Origin: Rhodospirillales bacterium
GTDB lineage: Bacteria; Pseudomonadota; Gammaproteobacteria; Steroidobacterales; Rariloculaceae
Length of the DNA: 24,154 bases
Assembly: GCA_024640665.1 (NCBI GenBank)
Contig: JAHEEO010000009.1
Location: 1-24,154, forward strand
Direction of reading: 5' to 3'
The position numbers and the translations under genes are program-made. Each line of letters begins with the position of its first letter. Positions within the stretch are counted from its first letter, which is position 1. The notes beneath the pieces were generated by a model. It saw only the letters and a list, made by a program, of their open reading frames with translations, was not told the origin of the DNA and did not search any database. Positions 7,145 through 15,941 of this stretch are shown here, piece by piece.

Positions 7145-9583
7145 GTGAAGGTTTGGGCAGCGCTTATCGGAGCCATAGTTGTTGTAGGCGGTATCGCCGC
7201 GCTCATCATGAATCGGCAAGCTTCCCCCGAGGCTGTGCTCGCAGACCGTTGGGCGATGATCGACCAATATTGCACCGACTGTCACAACGATGCGGAATTC
7301 ACTGGTGGCTTATCCTTCGAAGGCATGCCACCGTCCGAGGTGCTTGCGAACCCCGGGCTGTTCGAAGACGCTATTCACAAGCTCAACATCGGTGCGATGC
7401 CGCCACGCGATGTCGCTCAGCCCGATCCGGAAGTGAAGGCTCAGTTCGTCAGCGCATTGGTTAATACGCTGGACGAGGCCGCACGCGAGAATCCGTATGC
7501 GAGCACGACGAAAGTACATCGTCTTAATCGCACCGAATATGTCAATTCAGTGCGCGACCTGTTTGGCGTCGAGGCGAATATCGGCGACATGCTGCCCAGT
7601 GACGGTGGCGATTTTGGCTTTGACAATATCGCTGAGTTGTTGAGTACATCGCCATTGCTGCTCGAGCGTTACCTGACGGTTTCGCTGCGGGTTGCTGACA
7701 TGGTTGTCGGCAACGACGAAGCGGTGGCCAATCGTGCCGTCTACCCGATACGCCAAGACGTCACACAAGACTATCACCTCGAAGGCTTGCCGTTGGGCAC
7801 GCGCGGTGGGTTTAAGGTGACGCACCATTTTCCGGCTGATGGCGAATACGTTTTTGCCGGCCGGTTGGTGCGCGGGGTCGAAGAAGGTTTGTTCGGCGTT
7901 GAAGGCCACGAACTCCCGCATGAGTTTTTGGTGCTGATAGATGGTGAAACTGTCTATTCAAGTGAGATTGGTGGCAAGGACATCCACGAATTGAGCATGG
8001 ACGAAGGTTTCAATGTCGTGCAGTTCGAGCTCGAGCCGAAACTCACGTCGCCACGCATTCCCGTCACGGCTGGCCCACACGAAGTTATCATTACTTGGAA
8101 GGAACGACCCGGCGCCGATCAAAGCGTCTGGGAGCGCTCGCTGCGCGCCTCGCTTGAGGCGCACAATGCATCCGGAATGCCGCGCCTCGAGCTGGGTTTC
8201 GTCGATGGGCCATATGATGTGAGTGGTATAAGCGATACACCAAGCCGTGACCGCGTATTTGTGTGTCGGCCTGAGTCGGCAGCCGAGGAAGCGCCTTGCG
8301 CCGAAGAGATCGTCGCAAAGCTGGCGCGCCGCGCTTTTCGTCGAGCTGTCAACAAAGACGATTTCGCATGGGCTTTGGAGTTCTACGAAGAAGAGCGTGC
8401 AAATGGCGGTAGCTTCGACCACGGAATTCGCGCAGCAGTATCCCGGTTGCTCGTCAGTCCAGAGTTTTTGTTCCGTGCTGAAAACGAATCGCCGGATGTG
8501 CCGGCCGGCTCTACGCACCCGATCAGCGATGTCGAGTTGGCATCACGTCTCTCGTTCTTTCTCTGGTCGAGTATTCCAGACGACGAACTCATCGATTTAG
8601 CTGAGCAGGGGCAACTGCGCAACGCCGACGTGCTGTCTGCACAAGTGCGCCGCATGATCGTAGACGAACGGTCGACTGCATTCTCGGAAAATTTCACCGG
8701 CCAATGGTTGCAGTTGCGTAACCTCGAGAACAGAGTCAAGCCGGACGTGCTGCTGTTTCCCGATTTCGACGACAATTTGCGCAAGGCGTTTCGCCGCGAA
8801 ACCGAAATGCTGTTTACCAACGTCCTGCGCGAGAATCGTCCCGTGCACGAACTGGTCAGCGCTAACTACACTTTCGTCAATGAACGCCTCGCGCGGCATT
8901 ACGGAATTTCGGGCATATACGGCCAACGCTTCCGGCGGGTTGAGCTCGAAGATCCAAATCGATGGGGCTTGTTCGGCCATGGCAGTTTGCTCGCACTGAC
9001 TTCTGCTTCGAGCCGCACGTCGCCAATCATCCGCGGCAAATTCATCGTCACGGAGCTGTGGAACGATCCACCGCCGGCGCCACCTGCCGATGTGCCTTCG
9101 CTTGAGGAAAGTGCACCTGAAGGTCGGCCTTCGACTGTGCGTGAACAGCTCGAGTTGCACCGGGCCAGCCCGGTTTGCTCCGCGTGTCACAACAATATCG
9201 ATCCGATTGGATTTGCACTCGAAAACTTTGATGCCGTAGGACAGTGGCGCGAACAGACGCGAGAAGGTTTGGAAATCGATTCCGCTGGTATACTGGCCAA
9301 CGGTACGCCGGTTGATGGGCCTGTGCAGTTGCGTGCGGCGCTGCTGTCCGACCCCGACGTTTTTGCGGGTACCGTCACAGAAAAACTACTGATTTATGCC
9401 CTTGGCAGGGGGTTGGAGCCGGCCGATAAGCCGGTGGTCCGTCAAATTTTGCGAACTGCAGCTGAAGATAACTACCGTATTGAGTCTATAATTCTTGCTA
9501 TTGTCGATAGCTTTCCGTTCCAGATGCGTAGAAACACGCCGGAGTCGGGCACAGAGCAGACGATCGCGTCAACGAGGGAGTGA
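7145..9583 (+). CDS. DUF1592/DUF1588 family c-type cytochrome (planctomycete-type)
   Basis: This 812-residue, membrane-anchored multidomain protein has an N-terminal helix (VWAALIGAIVVVGGIAALIM). A cytochrome c-like segment follows with heme-binding CTDCH (C43, C46, H47) and a likely axial Met85 in GAMPP. The domain order then fits DUF1587 (VHRLNRTEYVNSVRDLFG, near 122-140), a beta-rich carbohydrate-binding-like region (about 190-365), DUF1595 (about 370-440), DUF1592 (about 457-590), DUF1588 (about 605-700) and DUF1585 (about 724-793). DUF1588 carries a second C-x-x-C-H (C678, C681, H682) before DPIGFALENFD. The family is known mainly from planctomycetes and some proteobacteria; its reaction is not established. 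The GTG start has AGGAGGGG upstream. The stop lies four bases before the DUF1552 start. A second copy, seen only in its C-terminal part, is at 23595-24154. Confidence 0.94.
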   Translation: MKVWAALIGAIVVVGGIAALIMNRQASPEAVLADRWAMIDQYCTDCHNDAEFTGGLSFEGMPPSEVLANPGLFEDAIHKLNIGAMPPRDVAQPDPEVKAQFVSALVNTLDEAARENPYASTTKVHRLNRTEYVNSVRDLFGVEANIGDMLPSDGGDFGFDNIAELLSTSPLLLERYLTVSLRVADMVVGNDEAVANRAVYPIRQDVTQDYHLEGLPLGTRGGFKVTHHFPADGEYVFAGRLVRGVEEGLFGVEGHELPHEFLVLIDGETVYSSEIGGKDIHELSMDEGFNVVQFELEPKLTSPRIPVTAGPHEVIITWKERPGADQSVWERSLRASLEAHNASGMPRLELGFVDGPYDVSGISDTPSRDRVFVCRPESAAEEAPCAEEIVAKLARRAFRRAVNKDDFAWALEFYEEERANGGSFDHGIRAAVSRLLVSPEFLFRAENESPDVPAGSTHPISDVELASRLSFFLWSSIPDDELIDLAEQGQLRNADVLSAQVRRMIVDERSTAFSENFTGQWLQLRNLENRVKPDVLLFPDFDDNLRKAFRRETEMLFTNVLRENRPVHELVSANYTFVNERLARHYGISGIYGQRFRRVELEDPNRWGLFGHGSLLALTSASSRTSPIIRGKFIVTELWNDPPPAPPADVPSLEESAPEGRPSTVREQLELHRASPVCSACHNNIDPIGFALENFDAVGQWREQTREGLEIDSAGILANGTPVDGPVQLRAALLSDPDVFAGTVTEKLLIYALGRGLEPADKPVVRQILRTAAEDNYRIESIILAIVDSFPFQMRRNTPESGTEQTIASTRE

Positions 9584-9587
9584 GCAC

Positions 9588-10922
9588 ATGTTTATTACTA
9601 AAAAGCACCTAGATCGCCGTACTTTGCTAAAGGGCGCCGGTGCCGCAATCGCATTGCCGTTACTCGACGCCATGGTGCCGGCTGCTACGGCACAGAGTGC
9701 GACTGCCGCAGGCAGTCGGCTTCGTTTTGGCTCTATCTATGTGCCTAACGGTATTTATCCGGGCATGTGGCATCCGGAGCAGGTTGGCAAAGATTTCGAA
9801 TTTAATTCGATCATGAAACCGCTCGAGCCGTACCGCAATTACTTGACGACTATCAGTCGCATGAAGGCACATGACGGCGACAAAAATTCTGGCGGTATCC
9901 ACATGGGCGCAAGCGCTGCGTTTTTGAACGGATATGGTCCGGCCGGCAATAACGGTGACTTCAACCTGGTCGAGTCGAAGAAGACAGTCGATCAGTTCAT
10001 CGCCGACATGATCGCTGACGACACGCCGTTGCGTTCCATCGAGCTCGGCACCGAAGACATGGGCACTTCAGCAGGTTCTTGCGACGGTTATCCTTGCGTG
10101 TTCTTCAACACATTGTCATGGGCTGACGATACAACGCCTCTGCCTGTTTCCATCAACCCTCAGGTTACGTTTGAGCGCATGTTTGGCGATCCCGGCACAC
10201 CTGAGCAACGCGTCGCAAGGCTGCACGCAAAGCGGAGTATGCTCGATTCCGTGCTCGAGGAGACCTCACGGTTCCAGAAGAAGATCGGCGCACGCGATAA
10301 CGAGATTCTCGAGGAATACCTTACGAACATTCGCCGCGTCGAAACACAGCTGCAAAACATGCAGGCACGCGTCGACACTTTGATTGACGCACCAGCGGCT
10401 CCAGTGGGCATTCCCGACGATTTCGATGTGCACATGACGCTGACATACGACCTGATGCACCTGGCATTCCAGGGCGATATCACGCGTGTGTTCAGTTTCT
10501 TGACTGGGCATGAGGCCAGTGGCCGCAGCTTTGCCCATGTGGGGGTCAAAGAGCCGCATCACTCAACATCGCATCACAAGGATACGCCAGAGAGTCTGGA
10601 TGCATACGCGCGTATCAATACCTACCATATGGTCAAGCTTGCAGCATTCCTCGATCAGCTGAAGTCAACGCCAGACGGTGACGGCTCGCTGCTGGATTCC
10701 TCGATGATTTACGTCGGTGCGGGAATGAGTAATGGCGTAGTGCACGATCGGCACAATGTGCCTGCCGTGCTCTTGGGTCATGCAGGCGGTCGCTTGGAAG
10801 GTAACCGACACATTGTTGCCAAAGAAGACGAACCCACTTCAAACCTGCTGCTCGCAATGGCAGATAAGTTTGGCGTCGAGATCGATTCTATGGGCGAAAG
10901 CACCGGTCGCCTGGAGATCTAG
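9588..10922 (+). CDS. DUF1552 family Tat-exported protein (copy 1)
   Basis: This 444-residue protein begins MFITKKHLDRRTLLKGAGAAIALPLLDAM, a twin-arginine (Tat) signal with RR followed by LLK and an A-rich hydrophobic core. Tat export implies that it folds, often with a cofactor, before leaving the cytoplasm. The body matches DUF1552: FGSIYVPNGIYPGMWHPE, EFNSIMKPLEPYRNYL, MGASAAFLNGYGP, DQFIAD, SCDGYPCVFFNTLSW, NPQVTFERMFGD and a C-terminal LLDSSMIYVGAGMSNG..H with LEGNRHI and TSNLLLAMADKFG. The start is ATG 9588 with GAGGGAG upstream; an open frame to 9495 overlaps the cytochrome gene and lacks a signal. The family is usually encoded beside DUF1592 cytochromes, as here. The function is unknown; the fold is suspected to be alkaline-phosphatase- or sulfatase-like, which I cannot confirm. 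Confidence 0.93.
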   Translation: MFITKKHLDRRTLLKGAGAAIALPLLDAMVPAATAQSATAAGSRLRFGSIYVPNGIYPGMWHPEQVGKDFEFNSIMKPLEPYRNYLTTISRMKAHDGDKNSGGIHMGASAAFLNGYGPAGNNGDFNLVESKKTVDQFIADMIADDTPLRSIELGTEDMGTSAGSCDGYPCVFFNTLSWADDTTPLPVSINPQVTFERMFGDPGTPEQRVARLHAKRSMLDSVLEETSRFQKKIGARDNEILEEYLTNIRRVETQLQNMQARVDTLIDAPAAPVGIPDDFDVHMTLTYDLMHLAFQGDITRVFSFLTGHEASGRSFAHVGVKEPHHSTSHHKDTPESLDAYARINTYHMVKLAAFLDQLKSTPDGDGSLLDSSMIYVGAGMSNGVVHDRHNVPAVLLGHAGGRLEGNRHIVAKEDEPTSNLLLAMADKFGVEIDSMGESTGRLEI

Positions 10923-10955
10923 CCTGCAAAGAGTTTTGCACTGAGCAAATGAGAA

Positions 10956-10980
10956 AGAACGGCGCCTTTGGCGCCGTTCT
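10956..10980. terminator. Perfect 11-bp stem hairpin between convergent genes
   Basis: The arms AGAACGGCGCC (10956-10966) and GGCGCCGTTCT (10970-10980) pair perfectly around a TTT loop. It lies 33 bases after the DUF1552 stop and 26 bases before the end of the opposing glycine-zipper gene. The plus side lacks a T run; the minus side continues TTCTCATTT, a weak one. It most likely acts as a bidirectional terminator or mRNA end. Confidence 0.65.
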
Positions 10981-11006
10981 GCATTACAGCGAGCTGTAAA
11001 CGGGGG

Positions 11007-11453
11007 CTAACGGGAACCGACGGGCGCACAGCGGCGCTCAATCGTAGTTGTCGTATTGTTGTCCTGAAATTCTTGTTGCGCCCGGCGGCCAAGATAGGCC
11101 CCAGCTGCTGCGCCTGCGGCGGTCGCTAAATCGCGATCGTCACCGAGCTTCTTGGCTAACGCACCGCCAATTAACGCACCCGCCGTAGTGCCCGCGACGG
11201 CATGCTGGTCTCTCGCTTGCGCTTGGACAGTTACTTCTTCATCCCAACATTCTTCTTGAGGAGCCTGTGCAGCTGCTGTAATTACTTCTGGTTGAGCAGG
11301 AGCGGACAATTCGATCGTTTCGTCGATCAGTAGTGCGTCTGCTTGATTTTCGTTCCGGACTGTTTCCCCCAGTAACGAATAGCCGGCAACACCGCCGGCC
11401 GTAGCGAGAACAACTCCTCCAACTACTCCGATTAACATTGATTTGTTCATCAT
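11007..11453 (-). CDS. Glycine-zipper 2TM (17 kDa antigen-like) envelope protein
   Basis: This 148-residue protein has an N-terminal hydrophobic segment (MLIGVVGGVVLATAGGVAGYSLL) and an acidic, Ala/Gln-rich middle. The C-terminal glycine zipper is AVAGTTAGALIGGALAKKLGDDRDLATAAGAAAGAYLGRRAQ, typical of the Gly-zipper_2 family that includes the rickettsial 17 kDa surface antigen. There is no lipobox Cys at the usual place, so it is probably anchored by the N-terminal helix and the zipper. Two cysteines (ECWDEE and RRCAP) flank the zipper and could form a disulfide. GGAGGG lies four bases before the first ATG and seven before a second ATG (11450), either of which may be used. It is probably monocistronic, with its end facing the hairpin at 10956-10980. 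Its usual role is envelope stability; that is family knowledge. Confidence 0.85.
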   Translation of the reverse strand: MMNKSMLIGVVGGVVLATAGGVAGYSLLGETVRNENQADALLIDETIELSAPAQPEVITAAAQAPQEECWDEEVTVQAQARDQHAVAGTTAGALIGGALAKKLGDDRDLATAAGAAAGAYLGRRAQQEFQDNNTTTTIERRCAPVGSR

Positions 11454-11591
11454 GAAACCCTCCTTGGTTGCGCGTAAGTGTGGGAGCAGTACTTCGGAGC
11501 TGCTGAGATGGACTTCACACTACGCGCTCAATTACGCGACCTAGGAGTTTTCCATAATGCGGCTGAGATGCTTTCTGTCGACGGATCGCTC

Positions 11592-13583
11592 TCACGTCGA
11601 GCCGCGCGGCGATTCATGTTCCGCTGGCATTATTTCGGGGCCGGCAAATTGAGAATGGTATAGGGCAGCATAAGCGCCATTTTGAGCGATAAGTTCCGGA
11701 TGCGTGCCGCGCTCGACGATTCGACCGTCATCCATTACGAGGATCAAGTCTGCACCGCGAATGGTGGATAAGCGATGTGCAATTACAAAGCTGGTTCGGT
11801 CTGACCGCAACGCTGCCATGGCATGTTGGAGCAACAACTCGGTCCGGGTATCCACCGAGCTCGTTGCTTCGTCGAGGATCAACAGTGCCGGTTGAGCAAC
11901 GAAGGCTCTGGCAATCGTGATGAGCTGTTTTTCGCCGACGCTGATATTCATTCCCTCATCATCGATCAGCGTGTCATAACCGTCGGGAAGGGTGTGCACA
12001 AACCTATCCACAAACGTTGCTTTAGCAGCTGCAACTATTTCGTCCTCAGTTGCATCGGGGCAGCCATAGGCAATATTTTCCCGGATTGTTCCTTTGAACA
12101 GCCATGTGTCCTGGAGCACCATGCCAATCTGTGATCGCAGATCGGCCCGCGACATCCCGGTGATATCGACCCCATCGAGCGTTATGCGACCGGCGTCGAG
12201 TTCATAGAAACGCATGATCAGATTTACAAGTGTCGTTTTTCCGGCGCCGGTAGGACCGACGATGGCAATAGTCTCACCCGGTTCAACGGTCAACGACAGG
12301 TCTTCGATAAGCGGTCGGTTCGGATCGTACTTGAACGACACATGTTCGAAAACCACGCGCCCGTGCGGTGCTTCAATGCGGCGCGGATGATGATCGTCCG
12401 AAGCTTCTTCATCGGCATCGAGAAGTTCGAACACGCGTTCCGCCGATGCTACGCCTGATTGCAGTAAGTTGATCATCGAGGCGGCCTGCGTTATTGGCTG
12501 CGTGAACTGCCGTGAGTATTGAATAAATGCCTGCACGGCACCGAGGCTCATCGTTCCGTTGGCAACGCGCAAGCCGCCAATGACTGCGATGACCACATAG
12601 TTCAGATTGCCGACGAACATCATAATCGGCATGATGAGGCCCGAGAGAAACTGCGCGCGAAAACTCGCGGCGTAGAGTGCGTCATTCTCTATTTCAAATG
12701 CGGCTTGAACTTCCTTATGGCGCCCAAAAACTTTAACGAGCGCGTGGCCTGAAAAGGCTTCTTCGATTTGACCGTTGAGCGCCCCGGTTCGTCGCCACTG
12801 CGCAACAAATTCCTTCTGGGAATGGCGCATGACCAACCCGGCAACAACCATGGTTAGTGGAATCGTCAACAAAGCGATTAATGCGAGCGTTGCGGAGATC
12901 ACGAACATCATGGATACGACCAACACGATGGTCAGCAGCGACGTGAGCAGCTGGCTCATGGTCTGCTGCAGGCTTTGGGAGATATTGTCGATGTCGTTGG
13001 TGACGCGGCTCAACAGCTCGCCCCGCGGTTGCCGGTCGAAGTAACCGAGCGGAAGTCGGTTCAATTTGTCCTCTACATCCGAACGCAACTTGAAAATGGT
13101 GCCCTGTACGGCCTCGGTGAGTAGATATCCTTGGAGAAACGACAACAGCGCAGATGCGGCGTAAAGCACGAGTACGATTAGCAGAACTTGGGCGACTGCG
13201 CTGAAGTCGATACCCTGACCGGGCACGAGGTCGATGCCTGAGAGCAGATCGGCAATCTGATCTTGTCCTTGTGCGTTGGCCGAGTCGATCGCTTGCTGCT
13301 TTGTGATACCCGCTGGTAAGTCCTTACCGATGATGCCGCCAAAGATGAGATCCGTCGCATTGCCAAGCACCCGCGGTCCGAGTGCGCTGAATGCGCCACT
13401 GATGATCGCAGCAATGACGACGCAGATTACCTTCGTCCGCTGTGGTCGCAGTAGTTGCAGGACGCGCTTGCCGGAAGCGCGGAATGACAGGGCCTTTTGA
13501 TTAATAGTACCGCCGCCCATTCCTCGGCCGGGCCCGCCTTGCATTTGAATGCGCTCGGTCGTCTTCATGGTTTTCGCGTTCAT
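11592..13583 (-). CDS. ABC exporter half-transporter, subunit with consensus Walker B
   Basis: This 663-residue type IV exporter subunit has six membrane helices (about 48-360) fused to a nucleotide-binding domain. Seen motifs are Walker A GPTGAGKTT near 443, Walker B ALLILDEATSSVD near 565 with catalytic Glu, and H-loop VIAHRLSTI. The signature is degenerate: ISVGEKQ near 546 instead of LSGGQ. The partner subunit at 13580-15313 shows the opposite pattern, so the two should form a heterodimer with one consensus and one degenerate ATP site, as in BmrC/BmrD, LmrC/LmrD and TM287/288. The N-terminus has a Gly/Met-rich stretch (MQGGPGRGMGGG), and there is an unusual insert between the first two helices. 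The start overlaps the partner stop by four bases (ATGA). It is the last gene of a TetR-ABC-ABC operon, so it is probably a multidrug or lipid exporter. Confidence 0.94.
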   Translation of the reverse strand: MNAKTMKTTERIQMQGGPGRGMGGGTINQKALSFRASGKRVLQLLRPQRTKVICVVIAAIISGAFSALGPRVLGNATDLIFGGIIGKDLPAGITKQQAIDSANAQGQDQIADLLSGIDLVPGQGIDFSAVAQVLLIVLVLYAASALLSFLQGYLLTEAVQGTIFKLRSDVEDKLNRLPLGYFDRQPRGELLSRVTNDIDNISQSLQQTMSQLLTSLLTIVLVVSMMFVISATLALIALLTIPLTMVVAGLVMRHSQKEFVAQWRRTGALNGQIEEAFSGHALVKVFGRHKEVQAAFEIENDALYAASFRAQFLSGLIMPIMMFVGNLNYVVIAVIGGLRVANGTMSLGAVQAFIQYSRQFTQPITQAASMINLLQSGVASAERVFELLDADEEASDDHHPRRIEAPHGRVVFEHVSFKYDPNRPLIEDLSLTVEPGETIAIVGPTGAGKTTLVNLIMRFYELDAGRITLDGVDITGMSRADLRSQIGMVLQDTWLFKGTIRENIAYGCPDATEDEIVAAAKATFVDRFVHTLPDGYDTLIDDEGMNISVGEKQLITIARAFVAQPALLILDEATSSVDTRTELLLQHAMAALRSDRTSFVIAHRLSTIRGADLILVMDDGRIVERGTHPELIAQNGAYAALYHSQFAGPEIMPAEHESPRGST

Positions 13584-15313
13584 GTTACGACCTCGTCCAC
13601 TGGCTGCGACTCGACGATCTCAACGTAGGTTGCGCATGTCTGTAGCAAGTAATCGTGTGTGCCGAGTCCGACAATTGCGCCGTCTTCGAGCACGACGATT
13701 TGGTCTGCATCTTTGATAGTCGATATACGCTGAGCAACGATGATGACGGTTGCTTCGCGGGTGACGGGCTTGAGGGCGCGCCTTAGCCTTGCGTCCGTTG
13801 CGAGGTCGAGTGCCGAAAACGAATCATCGAACAGGTAGATCTCGGGTTTTCGCACTAACGCCCTGGCAATCGACAGGCGCTGGCGCTGTCCGCCCGAGAT
13901 ATTCGTTCCGCCCTGGACAATTGCTGCGTCAAGACCGCCAGGCATCGCCGCGACAAAGTCGCGTGCCTGGGCGATTTCTAAAGCGGCCCACAGTTCTTCA
14001 TTTGTCGCGTCTGGGTTGCCATAGCGAAGGTTGCTGGCGATCGTTCCAGAAAACAGATACGGTCGCTGCGGGACGAGGCCGATCTTCGACCAAAGTACTT
14101 CCGGGTCGAGCAAACGGACGTCTACGCCGTCCACGACGACCTCACCAGAGCTGGTATCGAACAGTCGGGGAAGCAGGTTGATCAAGGTAGTCTTCCCGGC
14201 GCCCGTTGAGCCGATGATTGCGGTGGTCTGACCTGGATACGCGGCAAATGAAATGTCGCGCAGGACAGGATCGGGGGCCCCTGGATAGACGTAAGTAATG
14301 TGGCGCAGCTCGAGTTGGCCATGCTGCGCCGTTTGCTTGATGCCTGCGATCGGCGGTACGACCGATGACTGAGTATCGAGCACTGCACCGATGCGGTCTG
14401 CGCTGACCGATGCTCGCGGCACCATGATCAGCGTGAATGTGGCCATCATGACCGACATAAGAATCTGAACCAGGTAGGCCAAGAATGCCGTCATCGAGCC
14501 GATCTGCATTGCGCCGCTGTCGATTCTGAGGCCACCAAACCAGAGAACGGCCACGCTTGCGACATTGAGCACCAGCATGACGATCGGGAACATCGCGGCC
14601 ATCCATCTACCGACCGTGAGTGACACATCCGTCAGCTCGGTGTTTGCTCGGGCGAAACGCGCTGCCTCGAATCGCTCCCGTACGAAGGCTCGGAGCACGC
14701 GAATGCCAGTGGCCTGCTCACGCAAGATCCGGTTCACATCATCAATTCGCAGCTGCATCTGGCGATATGCCGGCACCATTCGCGTGATCACAAGGCCGAC
14801 TGCAATCGCTAGGATAGGCACCGCGGCAACAACGAGCCACGACAAACCGAGGTCCTCACGCAGCGCCATGATGATGCCGCCCACCATCATGATCGGTGCC
14901 ATCACCATCATCGTGAAGCTCATCATGGCAAGAGTCTGAACTTGCTGGACGTCGTTGGTATTGCGTGTGATCAATGACGGTGCGCCGAAGCTCGCCAGCT
15001 CACGGCTGGAAAACTCTCCCACGCGCTGGAATACGGCGCTGCGCAGATCGCGGCCAAAACCCATGGCCGTGCGCGCGCCCAGATAAACGGCCGCAATCGA
15101 ACCCATGACCTGAACGAGCGAGATGCAAAGCATCAAAGCGCCGATGCGCACAATGTAACTGGTGTTACCTAGCACGACGCCGTTGTCGATAATGTCTGCG
15201 TTGAGACTTGGTAGATACAGCGACGTCATTGTTGCAACGAGCTGTAGCGCAACGATAAACGCAATTGGCCACTTGTACGGCGCGAGATACGTCCTAAGTA
15301 ATTTCAATAACAT
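13580..15313 (-). CDS. ABC exporter half-transporter, subunit with degenerate Walker B
   Basis: This 577-residue subunit has six membrane helices (about 15-310) followed by a nucleotide-binding domain. Seen motifs are Walker A GSTGAGKTT near 367, signature NISGGQRQRLS near 469, and Walker B IYLFDDSFSALD near 490. In Walker B the catalytic Glu is Asp. The switch His is replaced by Gln in VIIVAQRIS near 523. Asp and Gln in these positions mark the degenerate site of heterodimeric exporters. The start codon ATG 15313 lies seven bases after the TetR stop and has no clear ribosome binding site, so expression is probably coupled to the regulator. The next gene overlaps it by four bases. The substrate cannot be inferred. 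It resembles the BmrC/YheI side of known pairs, but I do not assign a symbol. Confidence 0.94.
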   Translation of the reverse strand: MLLKLLRTYLAPYKWPIAFIVALQLVATMTSLYLPSLNADIIDNGVVLGNTSYIVRIGALMLCISLVQVMGSIAAVYLGARTAMGFGRDLRSAVFQRVGEFSSRELASFGAPSLITRNTNDVQQVQTLAMMSFTMMVMAPIMMVGGIIMALREDLGLSWLVVAAVPILAIAVGLVITRMVPAYRQMQLRIDDVNRILREQATGIRVLRAFVRERFEAARFARANTELTDVSLTVGRWMAAMFPIVMLVLNVASVAVLWFGGLRIDSGAMQIGSMTAFLAYLVQILMSVMMATFTLIMVPRASVSADRIGAVLDTQSSVVPPIAGIKQTAQHGQLELRHITYVYPGAPDPVLRDISFAAYPGQTTAIIGSTGAGKTTLINLLPRLFDTSSGEVVVDGVDVRLLDPEVLWSKIGLVPQRPYLFSGTIASNLRYGNPDATNEELWAALEIAQARDFVAAMPGGLDAAIVQGGTNISGGQRQRLSIARALVRKPEIYLFDDSFSALDLATDARLRRALKPVTREATVIIVAQRISTIKDADQIVVLEDGAIVGLGTHDYLLQTCATYVEIVESQPVDEVVT

Positions 15314-15320
15314 GCCGGGC

Positions 15321-15926
15321 CTAGCTCGGGTTTTTTCGCAGAATGCCTGTCAGCAGGATGGCAACGATTTCATCGACTGTAAGTCGCTCATCCGGCGGTA
15401 CCAGCGGGTGCCCGCTGGCGAATAGAAGGCCGCGCAATGCCGCGATTGCTTTGGCCGGAGCGACCCGTAACTCAGCGTTGTGCGGCTCAATCAACGCTGT
15501 AAGTGCTTTAGAAATGACGGCACTTGATTTGGCGATCATTCGGCGTCCTTCGGACTGCCGTGCGCCCGTAGTCGCCGGCAGCGAACGCAGCAACTCAGCC
15601 AGCGCGATAACTTCACCGAAGTGCTTGATGAGGGCCTGCGCCGCCAGTGTCAGCTTCACTTGCAGCGGTGCAGAGGGGCTAACAGCTTGTATTGCCTCTT
15701 TGACCGCGCTGGGGTCCATGGTTGCCTCCAGCGCGGCACGAATCAGCGCTGATTTATCGGCAAAGGCACGGAAAATCGTGCCTTCGGCAATACCCGCTGC
15801 CTGCGCCATTTCTGCCGTTGTCACGGCCGCGCCCTTATCAATCAGCAGAGGAATAACTGCCGAGAGAATAGCGCGACGACGATCCGCCGTCGGCATGGGG
15901 CTCGACCGCTGTTGCCTGGCTTTCAT
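15321..15926 (-). CDS. TetR family transcriptional regulator
   Basis: This is a TetR-type repressor of about 201 residues. The N-terminal DNA-binding domain has DRRRAILSAVIPLLIDKGAAVTTAEMAQAAGIAEGTIFRAFADKSALIRAAL, where TTAEMAQAAGIAEGTIFRAF is the helix-turn-helix with the typical GIAEGTIFRxFxDK end. The rest is an Ala-rich helical ligand domain. It leads the ABC exporter operon and probably represses it and itself. I use ATG 15926. A GTG at 15956 is also in frame but lies inside the palindromic operator; ATG 15896 (MPTADRRR) is another possibility if transcription starts close to 15929. The effector is unknown; TetR regulators next to exporters usually sense the exported compound. Confidence 0.9.
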   Translation of the reverse strand: MKARQQRSSPMPTADRRRAILSAVIPLLIDKGAAVTTAEMAQAAGIAEGTIFRAFADKSALIRAALEATMDPSAVKEAIQAVSPSAPLQVKLTLAAQALIKHFGEVIALAELLRSLPATTGARQSEGRRMIAKSSAVISKALTALIEPHNAELRVAPAKAIAALRGLLFASGHPLVPPDERLTVDEIVAILLTGILRKNPS

Positions 15927-15941
15927 TCCGAGGATACTATA

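Noticed and set aside
6464..7285. Open frame of 273 codons on the minus strand opposite the ankyrin and cytochrome genes.
   Set aside because: It is Ser/Ala/Pro-rich low-complexity sequence, antisense to clearly conserved ankyrin repeats, with no domain and no ribosome site.
11502..11570. Direct repeat GCTGAGATG, two copies 60 bases apart in the gap between the glycine-zipper and ABC genes.
   Set aside because: Nine-base repeats at this distance are expected by chance, and no promoter or hairpin is associated.
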